Source: CAWEWH01 sp963812775
GTDB taxonomy: Bacteria > Pseudomonadota > Alphaproteobacteria > Rhizobiales > Beijerinckiaceae
NCBI GenBank assembly: GCA_963812775.1
Contig: CAWEWH010000007.1
Location: 992,001-1,056,000, forward strand
DNA length: 64,000 bases
Reading direction: 5' to 3'
Shown: one piece after another, positions 9,693 to 17,610 of the stretch
Numbering within the stretch: the stretch's first letter is position 1
Layout: each line of letters starts with the position of its first letter
The notes under the pieces: generated by a model
Seen by the model: only the letters and a program-made list of their open reading frames with translations
Database searches by the model: none
Told to the model about the DNA's origin: nothing
Translations under genes and position numbers: made by a program

Positions 9693-11183
9693 TCAGGCTT
9701 CGGCGATGAGTTTACGCAGGACAGCTGGGAGCGCTTCGGGGAGGTCCTCTGCGATGAGCCCCGGCCCGACGCTGCGGCCGGCTTCGCCGTGCAACCAGAC
9801 CGCGGCACAGGCTGCCTCGAAGGCCGGCATCCCCTGCGCCACGAATCCGGCCGTCATTCCGGCCAGGACGTCGCCCGATCCGGCACTCGCAAGATAGGGA
9901 GTGGTATTCTCGTTGATGGCAGCCCGGCCGTCAGGGGCAGCCACGACCGTGTCAGCCCCCTTGAGGATGACGACGGCGCCGCTCCGTTCGGCGCCGCATC
10001 GGGCCCGCTCGACCTTCGAGGCCGTGTCGACAAACACCTGTCCGCTGAACAGGCGAGAGAACTCGCCCTCGTGAGGCGTCAGGATCACGGGAGCCGGTTG
10101 GGCGGAGTCGACGACCTGCCACAGCCCAGGGAGGTTGCCCGCAAAGCTGGTCAGCGCATCGGCATCGATGATGGTGGCGCGCCTGGCGGCGCACGAAACC
10201 TCAACCGTCCGCTCGGTCTCGCGCCCGATGCCGGCGCCCGGACCGACGACGACCGCGTTGAAACGCGGGTCTGACAGAAGGTCGCTGAAGCCCGCAGCGC
10301 CATCGATCTGCTTCACCATGATTGCGGTGAGCTGCGAGGCGTTGACAGCGAGGGCATCTGGCGGTGAGGCAACGGTGACGAGCCCCGCGCCCGCTCGCAA
10401 GGCGCCGCGTGCGGCGAGCCGCGCCGCGCCCGTGGAGCCAACGCCGCCGGACACGATCACGGCGTGGCCCCGGTTGTATTTGTGGCCGGCAAGGCTCGGG
10501 ATCGGCAGCGCATGGCGCCACAGGGCTGGATCGTTGACCCACACCTTGCATCCGACACCGGCAATCACAGCGTCGCCAATGCCGATGTCCGCCACCTCCA
10601 TCTCACCGCAATGGAGCCGGCCCGGAAGCAGCACATGGCCGGGCTTCCTGCGCACGAACGTGACGGTATGGAGCGCCTTGATTGCTGCGCCGCGCACTTG
10701 GCCACTGTCGGCGTCGATACCGGAAGGGACATCCACGGCCACAACCGGCCGGCTGCTGGCGTTGACACGCTCGATGAGCGCATGGGCCATCCCCTCCATA
10801 TCGCGGGCGAGGCCGGCGCCGAAGAGCGCATCGACGATTACGTCGGCTTCGCCGACGGCGGCGAAATCCGGAACGCCGACCGGGCCGGTCCAGTCGCCTG
10901 CCGCGGCAGCCGCCTCGCCCTTCAAGCCCTCCCGTGTCCCGAGTAGCGCGAGTTCGACCTCAAAACCGCGCCCGGCAAGGACCCGCGCAGCCACAAAGCC
11001 GTCGCCGCCATTGTTGCCCGGTCCACAAAGGACGAGGACGCGAGCCTCGCGACCTGCTGATCGGGCCACTCGGTCCGCAACCGCTCGGCCGGCCCGCTCC
11101 ATGAGAGCACGGCCGGGCGTGCCGGTCGCGATGGCCGAGACCTCGGCCGCTCGCATTTCGGCGGTGCTGAGAAGCTCGAGCAT
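9693..11183 (-). CDS. nnr: Bifunctional NAD(P)H-hydrate epimerase and dehydratase
   Basis: Repairs hydrated NADH/NADPH: the N-terminal YjeF_N domain (about 1-205, motif GPGNNGGDG) epimerises NAD(P)HX and the C-terminal ADP/ATP-dependent dehydratase (about 215-490, motifs LTPHEGEFSRLF and GSGDVLAG) restores the cofactor. The 496-aa fusion is the standard bacterial form. Start MLELLSTAEMR is chosen because it begins the conserved domain; upstream in-frame sequence is arginine/alanine-rich and unconserved-looking. It is divergent from glnB, sharing the 250-bp region with the sigma-54-like promoter. nnr next to glnBA recurs in Hyphomicrobiales. Confidence 0.93.
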   Translation of the reverse strand: MLELLSTAEMRAAEVSAIATGTPGRALMERAGRAVADRVARSAGREARVLVLCGPGNNGGDGFVAARVLAGRGFEVELALLGTREGLKGEAAAAAGDWTGPVGVPDFAAVGEADVIVDALFGAGLARDMEGMAHALIERVNASSRPVVAVDVPSGIDADSGQVRGAAIKALHTVTFVRRKPGHVLLPGRLHCGEMEVADIGIGDAVIAGVGCKVWVNDPALWRHALPIPSLAGHKYNRGHAVIVSGGVGSTGAARLAARGALRAGAGLVTVASPPDALAVNASQLTAIMVKQIDGAAGFSDLLSDPRFNAVVVGPGAGIGRETERTVEVSCAARRATIIDADALTSFAGNLPGLWQVVDSAQPAPVILTPHEGEFSRLFSGQVFVDTASKVERARCGAERSGAVVILKGADTVVAAPDGRAAINENTTPYLASAGSGDVLAGMTAGFVAQGMPAFEAACAAVWLHGEAGRSVGPGLIAEDLPEALPAVLRKLIAEA

Positions 11184-11360
11184 GTGGCCCCGTTCAACAA
11201 CCCTGGCCGCAGCGCGCTCCAAAGACAAGGCGCGACCTCTGCCTGCCAATTGTCCTGGTCGGCCGGGGCGAGCTCCCCTATGCGAAATTCTGACTATTCT
11301 TTATGCTGATTTCTGCTTATCTCTTGTGCAAATCCCACCGACAGCAGGGCAATTCAGGCG

Positions 11361-11376
11361 TGGCACGGCCAATGCC
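11361..11376 (+). promoter_or_regulatory. Candidate sigma-54 (-24/-12) promoter of glnB-glnA
   Basis: TGGCACG, 4 nt, then ATGC matches the RpoN consensus TGGCACG-N4-TTGC at every position except one T, with GG and GC at the required 10-nt gap. It ends about 57 nt before the glnB ATG. Nitrogen control of glnBA by NtrC/sigma-54 is established in rhizobia; the upstream 11280-11340 segment is AT-rich, but I could not identify a convincing NtrC palindrome. Confidence 0.7.
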
Positions 11377-11433
11377 ATGATGCTAAGAGCCCGGAACGTG
11401 GGCAGGAAAATGGGCCGATTGGGGGGCCTCCTC

Positions 11434-11772
11434 ATGAAGAAAATCGAGGCGATCATCAAGCCCTTCAAGCTCGACGAGGTGAAGGAGGCGCTTCAGGACG
11501 TCGGTCTGCAGGGCATCACGGTGATCGAGGCCAAGGGTTTCGGCCGCCAGAAGGGCCACACTGAGCTCTATCGCGGCGCCGAATACGTGGTCGACTTCCT
11601 GCCCAAGGTGAAACTCGAGATCGTTCTCGGCGACGACATGGTCGAGCGGGCGGTCGAGGCCATTCGCAAGGCGGCTCAAACGGGGCGCATCGGCGATGGC
11701 AAGATTTTTGTATCCAGCGTCGAAGAAGCGATCCGCATCCGGACCGGCGAAACCGGTCTCGATGCGGTCTGA
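11434..11772 (+). CDS. glnB: Nitrogen regulatory protein P-II
   Basis: 112-aa trimeric signal protein that reports 2-oxoglutarate and ATP/ADP status and nitrogen (via GlnD uridylylation) to NtrB and GlnE. The T-loop is intact, with Tyr51 in RGAEYVVDF as the uridylylation site; the C-terminal signature ending GKIFV is present, followed by RTGE. Start MKKIEAIIKPF is the family start; longer in-frame extensions upstream pass through the promoter. It lies 60 bp before glnA in the same direction, the standard rhizobial glnB-glnA pair, and is preceded by a sigma-54-like promoter. Linkage to glnA favours GlnB over GlnK, since no amtB is present. Confidence 0.96.
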   Translation: MKKIEAIIKPFKLDEVKEALQDVGLQGITVIEAKGFGRQKGHTELYRGAEYVVDFLPKVKLEIVLGDDMVERAVEAIRKAAQTGRIGDGKIFVSSVEEAIRIRTGETGLDAV

Positions 11773-11832
11773 CGTTTCCCTGACGCCAATCCCCCGGCTG
11801 ACGGCAACATCCATCCGAAGAGGAATTGAGTG

Positions 11833-13244
11833 ATGAAGAGCGCCAAGGACGTGCTCAAGGCGATCAAGGATCAGGACGTCAAGTACGTCGATCTTCGGTT
11901 CACCGACCCGCGGGGCAAATGGCAGCATGTGACCTTCGATCAAACCCTGATCGAAGAGGAGACTTTCGCCGAGGGATTGATGTTCGACGGCTCGTCCATC
12001 GCCGGCTGGAAGGCGATCAACGAGTTCGGACATGACGCTGATGCCGGATCCGGCAACCGCCTGTATCGATCCGTTCTATTCAGCTTCGACTTTGTCGATC
12101 GTGTGTGACGTGCTGGAGCCGACCACCGGCGAGGCTTACAACCGCGATCCGCGCGGCATCGCCAAGAAGGCCGAAGCCTATCTCAAGTCGACGAAGGTCG
12201 GCGACACGGCGTTCTTCGGTCCGGAAGCCGAATTCTTCATCTTCGACGACGTGCGCTTCAAGGCGGATCCATACAATACCGGCTTTGTGCTCGAACTCGA
12301 GCGAACTGCCGACCAACATGGACACCGACTACGAGGGCGGCAATCTCGGTCACCGCGTGCGCACCAAGGGCGGCTATTTTCCGGTGCCACCCGTCGACAG
12401 CGCGCAGGATATGCGCGGCGAGATGCTGGCGGCCATGGCTGCCATGGGCGTCAAGGTTGAGAAGCACCACCACGAGGTGGCATCGGCCCAGCACGAGCTC
12501 GGCATGAAGTTCGATACTCTGACGCTGATGGCCGACCAGATGCAGATCTACAAGTACTGCATCCACAACGTCGCCCAGAGCTATGGCAAGACCGCCACTT
12601 TCATGCCCAAGCCCGTCTACGGCGACAATGGCTCTGGCATGCACGTGCACCAATCCATCTGGAAGGGTGGCAAGCCGGTGTTCGCCGGCAACAAGTATTC
12701 TGACTTGTCGCAGGAGTGCCTCAACTACATCGGCGGCATCATCAAGCACGCCAAGGCCCTCAACGCTTTCACCAATCCGCTGACCAACTCCTACAAGCGG
12801 CTGGTGCCGGGCTACGAAGCGCCGGTGCTGCTCGCCTACTCGGCGCGCAATCGCTCCGCCTCATGCCGTATCCCGTGGACCACGAACCCAAAGGCCAAGC
12901 GCGTCGAGGTGCGTTTCCCCGATCCGGGCGCCAACCCGTACCTGGCTTTCGCGGCCATGCTGATGGCCGGTCTCGACGGCATCGCCAACAAGATCGATCC
13001 CGGCGAGGCCATGGACAAGGACCTCTACGACTTGCCGCCGCGCGAGCTGAAGAAGATCCCGACCGTCTGCGGCTCGCTGCGTGAGGCCCTCGACAGCCTG
13101 CGTAAGGACAACGCCTTCCTCAAGGTCGGCGGCGTCTTCAACGACGACTTCATCGAAAGCTATATCGAGCTCAAGATGACCGAGGTGGAGCGTTTCGAGA
13201 TGACGCCGCACCCGGTCGAGTTCGACATGTACTATTCGGTGTGA
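11833..13244 (+). CDS. glnA: Glutamine synthetase type I, reading frame broken twice
   Basis: Ammonia-assimilating dodecameric enzyme. The frame is interrupted by two one-base insertions: an extra T in GAGTTCGG at 12025-12026 (restores AINES-DMTLMPDP) and an extra A in CTCGAACTC at 12294-12295 (restores FVLDSSELPTN). With both removed the gene gives 469 aa, exactly the GSI length, with the metal-binding segment EAEFF, the loop GNNGSGMHVHQS-type motif (here GDNGSGMHVHQS), and a C-terminal adenylylation segment near residue 398 (NLYDLPP-type; here KDLYDLPPRE). Start ATG 11833 follows AGAGGA. Two lesions of the same kind in an essential gene are more likely sequencing errors than a pseudogene. 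It is cotranscribed with glnB and followed by a strong terminator. Confidence 0.92.
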
Positions 13245-13279
13245 GCCAAGCGCCGGGCGCGACCTGCGAGGGCGGATTG

Positions 13280-13310
13280 ACGGGGCGCTTCGGCGCCCCG
13301 TTGTTCGTTG
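13280..13310 (+). terminator. Rho-independent terminator of glnBA
   Basis: Perfect 9-bp stem ACGGGGCGC/GCGCCCCGT with the stable TTCG tetraloop, followed by TGTTCGTTG. It lies 35 bp after the glnA stop. Confidence 0.8.
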
Positions 13311-13341
13311 CACGACCAAGGCTGCCATTCTGGCTCTTGGC

Positions 13342-14400
13342 TTAATATCCCCTCTTCCAGTCGACGACGTTTCGAAGCGGCCGGCCGTCGATGAAGGCTC
13401 GCAGGTTCTCACAAAACACGTTGATGCCGCCGTGCCGATCCTGGTCGCTGGCTGCTGAGACGTGCGGCGTGATCAGCACGCGCGGATCGGACCAGAGGCG
13501 CGTCGGCGGCGCGCGCTCGAACTCACCGACATAAACGTCGAGAGCTGCGCCGCGCAGATGGTCTCGTGCGAGGGCATCGGCGAGCGCGTCCTCGTCGACG
13601 ATCTCGCCGCGCGCGACGTTGACGAGCACGCTCCCCGCCTTCATGGCGGCGAACCGCTTGGCATCGAAGAGACGGTTGGTCTCGGGCGTCCATTGGCAGG
13701 CGATCACCACGAATTCGCTTTCAGCGAGATAATCATCGAGATCCCCGGGGCCGCCGAGTTTTGCGAATCCCGGCGGCAGGGTCGCGTCACGGCGTGGCTC
13801 GCGTCGCGTGCCGAGGACGCGCATGCCGAGCGCTGCGCAGAGCCTGCCGACCTCTAGGCCAATGCCACCGGCCCCGACGACGCACACCGTCTTGCCGCCC
13901 GCTTGGACCGGCCGGTAACTCCAGTGCGCGAAGGTGCCGGCGGTGCGGTCGACACCCGTGCGATGGAAGCCCTTGGCGAAATGCAGGATACCCGCCACGG
14001 CGTACTCGGCGATAGCAAGTGAATTGGCGAAGCCACGCGAGGTGGTGACGAGCACATCCGAACCCCAGAGGTCCCCAAGCCGCAGATTGCTGGCCCCGGC
14101 CGGCCGCTGGTGGAGCCATCGCAGCCGCGTTGCACGTGAGCGCAGATCGAGGGGAAACGGCCAGCCCGCGAGCACGACGTCCGCCGCCGCAAGAAGCCGG
14201 TCGCGTTCCGCGCGAGTTCCCGAGCCGACGGCGTCCGGCGCCAGATAGCGTGCCGAAGTATATGCGGGCCACGTTTCCCGGATCTCGCCGGCGAACCAAC
14301 CGCCCGCATCCGTGAACTGGATCGCCGGATCGACCGCCTCGATCCTCGCCCGGTCCGGCCGGCTCACGGGCACGATGCTGAGGACGTTGATCCTTTGCAT
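13342..14400 (-). CDS. NAD-dependent D-2-hydroxyacid dehydrogenase family protein
   Basis: 352 aa. The Rossmann motif GAGGIGLEVG is near residue 155-165, and the catalytic set of this family is visible: Arg in NVARGEIVDE, Glu about 28 residues on in the LDVYVGEFE region, and His in TPHVSA. The enzyme should reduce a 2-keto acid such as glyoxylate or hydroxypyruvate, or oxidise the reverse, but the substrate cannot be assigned from sequence. Start MQRINVLSIVPVSR is chosen because it leads into the substrate-binding domain; an upstream start would add 22 Arg/Pro-rich residues. It is convergent with glnA and lies 120 bp downstream of a DUF2306 gene on the same strand. Confidence 0.88.
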   Translation of the reverse strand: MQRINVLSIVPVSRPDRARIEAVDPAIQFTDAGGWFAGEIRETWPAYTSARYLAPDAVGSGTRAERDRLLAAADVVLAGWPFPLDLRSRATRLRWLHQRPAGASNLRLGDLWGSDVLVTTSRGFANSLAIAEYAVAGILHFAKGFHRTGVDRTAGTFAHWSYRPVQAGGKTVCVVGAGGIGLEVGRLCAALGMRVLGTRREPRRDATLPPGFAKLGGPGDLDDYLAESEFVVIACQWTPETNRLFDAKRFAAMKAGSVLVNVARGEIVDEDALADALARDHLRGAALDVYVGEFERAPPTRLWSDPRVLITPHVSAASDQDRHGGINVFCENLRAFIDGRPLRNVVDWKRGY

Positions 14401-14520
14401 GTCTGAGGGGTCCGCCGCCGGGCGCCTCGCCGGCCGGCAAACGTTTCTCACGACCGGCTGCAGCACGCAAAGGCGATACGGCCGCGCCCGACCTTCTGAC
14501 TACCGTCGTGATGTTCGCGT

Positions 14521-14919
14521 TCAGGGCCCGAATGCCACCGCATGCATGATGCGGCCAGGCACGAAGGTGAACAGCCCGGCGATCACCAGCGCGCCAGTGA
14601 ACAGTCCGATCATGGTCAAGGCATGCCCTCTGACGCGGCCCCGGCGAGCGAAGTAGACACCGGCCGGCAGCATGAGCAACGTCAGGATTGCCAGGAGATG
14701 GATGGGGCTCCATGGCCCGAAGAGTCGGATTTCCTGGATCCAGAACGAGGAGCCAGCCACGACAACCATGAACGACACCCAGGTCCAGCCCATGAAACGG
14801 TGTGGACCAGTTCCCTTGGGCAGTAGGAGCTGCGCGACGCCGAGGGCGAACGCCGCCATGGCCGCGAAGGCGTGCACCACAATGACGGGTGAGGCGGCGA
14901 AGAGGGGTGCGAGACTCAT
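14521..14919 (-). CDS. DUF2306-type integral membrane protein
   Basis: 132 aa with four predicted membrane helices (about 10-30, 45-65, 72-92, 105-125). The His-rich positions VVHAFAAM, GPHRFMGW and SPIHLLA, together with MHAV at the C terminus, fit the DUF2306 family, proteins of unknown function with a possible haem- or metal-binding character. The start at 14919 leaves 105 bp to the divergent TetR gene; the longer open frame runs through that regulator antisense and is rejected. The divergent layout around a palindrome suggests it is the regulator's main target. Confidence 0.75.
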   Translation of the reverse strand: MSLAPLFAASPVIVVHAFAAMAAFALGVAQLLLPKGTGPHRFMGWTWVSFMVVVAGSSFWIQEIRLFGPWSPIHLLAILTLLMLPAGVYFARRGRVRGHALTMIGLFTGALVIAGLFTFVPGRIMHAVAFGP

Positions 14920-14940
14920 AATGCGGCTCCCAAATGTATG

Positions 14941-14973
14941 TTGACACTGTAAAGATAATTTAGACATTGTCAA
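14941..14973. promoter_or_regulatory. Palindromic operator between DUF2306 and TetR genes
   Basis: Arms TTGACACTGT (14941-14950) and ACATTGTCAA (14964-14973) are inverted repeats matching at 9 of 10 positions around an AT-rich 13-nt centre. Each arm also contains TTGACA on its outward-reading strand, a good -35 element, so a bound TetR dimer or pair of dimers would block both divergent promoters. This is the only clear palindrome in the 105-bp intergenic region. Inference from position and symmetry. Confidence 0.6.
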
Positions 14974-15024
14974 GATAAGACTGAGAATGCACTGTTCGCG
15001 ATCCCGCTGCGAAGGAGGGGGACA

Positions 15025-15651
15025 ATGCCGCGGAGTTCCATAGCCAAGCGGCCGGAACGCTATCACCACGGCAACCTGCGGCAGGCGTTGCTGGCGGCCG
15101 CCGAGGGCATTCTGGCGCGCGAGGGTCTCGGCGCCCTCACCCTTCGGGCCGCCGCCCGGGAGGCCGGCGTTTCGCACGCTGCCCCTGCGCACCATTTCGG
15201 CGACCTCAGGGGATTGCTCACCGAGCTCGCAGCTGCAGGCTTTGACCGCCTGGTCGAGCGCGTCCAAGGAGCAGCGCGCGATGGCGGTGCCGATGCTCGC
15301 TCCCATATGGGGCGCGCCTATATCGCCTTCGCGCGGGAGAACCCTGCCCTCTTCCAGCTCATGTTCCGCTCGCACACGCTCGATCAGTCATCCCCCCGCC
15401 TAAGGGAGGCCGCGATTGGCGCCTTCTCGTCGTTTGCCGGCAAGTTCGGCTCCAACTCGACGACGGACGACCAGAAGTCAGTCGCCACGGCGGCAGCGGT
15501 CGCCCGGGCCTGGTCGTTGGTCCATGGCTTCGCTTTCCTCTCCATCGATGGCCGGCTGAAACCGCTCTTGCAAATGGCGGGAGGCGTATCGGAGGATGAT
15601 TTGCTCGACGCAATGTTGTTCGGCGTGCCCCCTCCCCGTCCGCAACCTTAA
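15025..15651 (+). CDS. TetR/AcrR family transcriptional regulator
   Basis: 208 aa. The N-terminal helix-turn-helix (about 14-62) reads ALLAAAEGILAREG then LRAAAREAGVSHAAPAHHFGD, typical of TetR. The ligand/dimer domain contains RAWSLVHGFAFLSIDGRL, which fits the TetR C-terminal subfamily with a W-HG motif. It probably represses itself and the divergent DUF2306 gene through the 14941-14973 palindrome. The ligand is unknown. Preceded by GAAGGAGGGGG, a strong ribosome-binding site 5-10 nt from the ATG. Confidence 0.9.
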   Translation: MPRSSIAKRPERYHHGNLRQALLAAAEGILAREGLGALTLRAAAREAGVSHAAPAHHFGDLRGLLTELAAAGFDRLVERVQGAARDGGADARSHMGRAYIAFARENPALFQLMFRSHTLDQSSPRLREAAIGAFSSFAGKFGSNSTTDDQKSVATAAAVARAWSLVHGFAFLSIDGRLKPLLQMAGGVSEDDLLDAMLFGVPPPRPQP

Positions 15652-15710
15652 GCTGGCAAGTCGAATTAGCACGCGAGGCGTGAGCGAGTTCGAGCCTGAA
15701 CGAGGGCGCC

Positions 15711-16187
15711 ATGGATGAGATGTTCGACGTTGCCTTGCGTCTTGTGGCCGCGGCGCTCGTTGGAATGGTGATCGGCCTTAACCGCGACCTCAGGGGGAAG
15801 CCTGCCGGAATGCGGACCCTTGGCCTCGTGGCCTTGGCCTCGGCCATCGTCTCAGTCGCCACGACGCACCTGGATGGCATGGCAAACAACCCGGATGCCA
15901 TGAGCCGTGTCGTACAAGGCATCATTCAGGGTATCATGGCGGGCGTCGGCTTCATCGGCGCCGGGGTCATCCTGCATGACCGCGAGGCGCTCACCGTCAC
16001 CAACCTGACGACTGCCGCTGCCGTCTGGATCACAGCGGCGTTGGGCATCGCCTGTGCCCTCGCCGCTTGGCGCATCGTCGGCCTTGGGGTCCTGATCACC
16101 CTTGTCGTGTTGGCCATCGGTGGCCCGACTGAACGGCTGTTCCACCGTCTGCTAAAAATGCCGCAGAATCCCAACGACCTGCGGTGA
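15711..16187 (+). CDS. MgtC/SapB family membrane protein
   Basis: 158 aa, with about four to five transmembrane helices in the N-terminal 135 residues and the family signatures GMVIGLNRDLRGKPAGMRT and GVGFIGAGVIL followed by VTNLTTAA. MgtC proteins affect magnesium-limited growth and, in pathogens, survival in macrophages by modulating F-type ATPase. This protein lacks the large soluble C-terminal domain of Salmonella MgtC, so it is the short SapB-like form. It lies 59 bp downstream of the TetR gene in the same direction; cotranscription is possible. Role here is inferred from family only. Confidence 0.88.
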   Translation: MDEMFDVALRLVAAALVGMVIGLNRDLRGKPAGMRTLGLVALASAIVSVATTHLDGMANNPDAMSRVVQGIIQGIMAGVGFIGAGVILHDREALTVTNLTTAAAVWITAALGIACALAAWRIVGLGVLITLVVLAIGGPTERLFHRLLKMPQNPNDLR

Positions 16188-16220
16188 GACGCAGAGCTAA
16201 AGCCGTCATGCTGAACGGCG

Positions 16221-16971
16221 TCACTTCACCGCGGCGTTGCCGCCATCTGCGAAGAGCGCGGAACCGGTGACGAAACTCGCCATCGAGCTGGCGAGAAAAA
16301 GTGCGGCGGCTGCAATTTCGTCGGGCTGAGCGATCCGTTTCATCGCGTGCAGGCCGGCAGCCCAATCCTTAGCGCTCTGATCGCCTGCCATCTCGGTATC
16401 GACCCCGCCGGGCAGCAGTGCATTTGCCCTGATGCCTTGGGCCGCATAGTCGGCGGTTATGCCTTTCACCAACCCCATCAGCGCTGCCTTTGAGGCGCCG
16501 TAGGCAGCCATGCCCGGAAGTCCGGACGCTTGTGCCCACGAAGCTCGACGTGAAAACGATCGAACCGCCGTCGCGATTGAGCATCGCAGGGATCTGGCAA
16601 CGGGCGCCAAGGAAGGCAGCGGTCAAGTTGGTCGCCAGCGTTTCCTGCCATTCCTCCGGGGTGATCTCGGCCAGCGGCTTAAGAGGGCCGACAGTGCCGG
16701 CATTGTTGATCGCAACGTCGAGCCCACCGAACTCCCTTACGGCGACCTCGACCAGTTGCTCGTGGGTTTCAGGATGGCCGATGTCTCCCACCACGACCTG
16801 AGCACGACCGCCATTTCCGCGAACTGCGTCGGCAACTTCATCGAGCCGGGCCTTACGCCGGGCGGTCAGCACGACGGCAGCGCCTTGCGCCGCGAACATC
16901 AGGGCCGTGGAGCGTCCGATACCCGACGATGCGCCGGTAACGATGGCGACCTTGTCTTCAAGTGCAGTCAT
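16221..16971 (-). CDS. Short-chain dehydrogenase/reductase, frame broken once
   Basis: Classical SDR: cofactor motif TGASSGIG (residues 13-20), NNAG, catalytic Ser in SSFVG, and YxxxK as YGASK. The frame shifts at 16530-16531, where an extra A (minus-strand ACAAGCG instead of ACAGCG) splits SSFVGT from ASGLPGMAAYG. With it removed the protein is 249 aa, the normal SDR length, ending in FADGGNAAVK. The start at 16971 (MTALEDKVAIVTG) has GGGAG about 7 nt upstream. Substrate is unknown. The indel type matches others in this window, so I treat it as a sequencing error. Confidence 0.85.
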
Positions 16972-17164
16972 ATGCCGAACTCCCATCGTCCCTCGTTCGG
17001 AGCATATTTCGCTGGCCTCCTTGCAACGACCCGTTTCTTGCGGCCAAAGGCTGTTGCTTGCTCGCCACTCCAGCAGGTGTGTCGGGCATCGCGAATTGCA
17101 AACGGCCGGGAACCGATGCCGCGACCGGGACGAGCCGGGCGCGTCCGCTCTCTGCGTCGGTGCT

Positions 17165-17380
17165 CTAGAACCAGGAGAACGCGACGATTGCCAAGGCCGC
17201 GATGCCGCCGGCAACGATCCACCAGCGCAAGAAGTCGACTGGTTGTGGCTTTACCACCCGCGCGGTTGCCGCCACGATCGCTTCCGGATCACAGACGAAG
17301 GCCTGTCCCGCCGACAGGGCGATACGGTTGAGGCGCGCCATTTCGCCAACCTGCCTTTCGAGCGTCACGGGATCAGCCAT
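17165..17380 (-). CDS. Small C-tail-anchored membrane protein, unknown
   Basis: 71 aa with a soluble N-terminal half (MADPVTLERQVGEMARL, one Cys) and a single C-terminal transmembrane helix (about 51-70, WWIVAGGIAALAIVAFSWF). GAGGG lies about 8 nt before the ATG. It is not recognised as a named family. The window around it has no competing gene, and its sequence does not have the Arg/Pro-rich look of shadow frames. Moderate confidence that it is real. Confidence 0.45.
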   Translation of the reverse strand: MADPVTLERQVGEMARLNRIALSAGQAFVCDPEAIVAATARVVKPQPVDFLRWWIVAGGIAALAIVAFSWF

Positions 17381-17610
17381 CGTTCTAGCCCTCGGTGAGT
17401 TGGTCCCATCATCGGGCAGTAGGCGTTAATGCCCCCTCAATCGGTTGTTCTCCGTGCAATGCAGCATCGGGGGGCTGGGTTCCACCAAGACACCGTGGAC
17501 CGAAATGTAATTCACCTCGCATTCAGCAGGCTAAGAGCCCATAATGTTCCAGCGCGGCTGCGTCGGTGTCCGCCGACGCGAATTCAGGTGTCACAGCTGG
17601 GGAGGACACG

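Noticed and set aside
10135..11433. Long in-frame extension upstream of glnB
   Set aside because: It lies antisense to nnr and across the sigma-54-like promoter; GlnB starts at MKKIEAIIKPF.
11833..13244. glnA as a pseudogene
   Set aside because: Only two single-base insertions interrupt an otherwise full-length gene with all motifs; the same lesion type recurs in other essential genes nearby, so a sequencing error is more likely.
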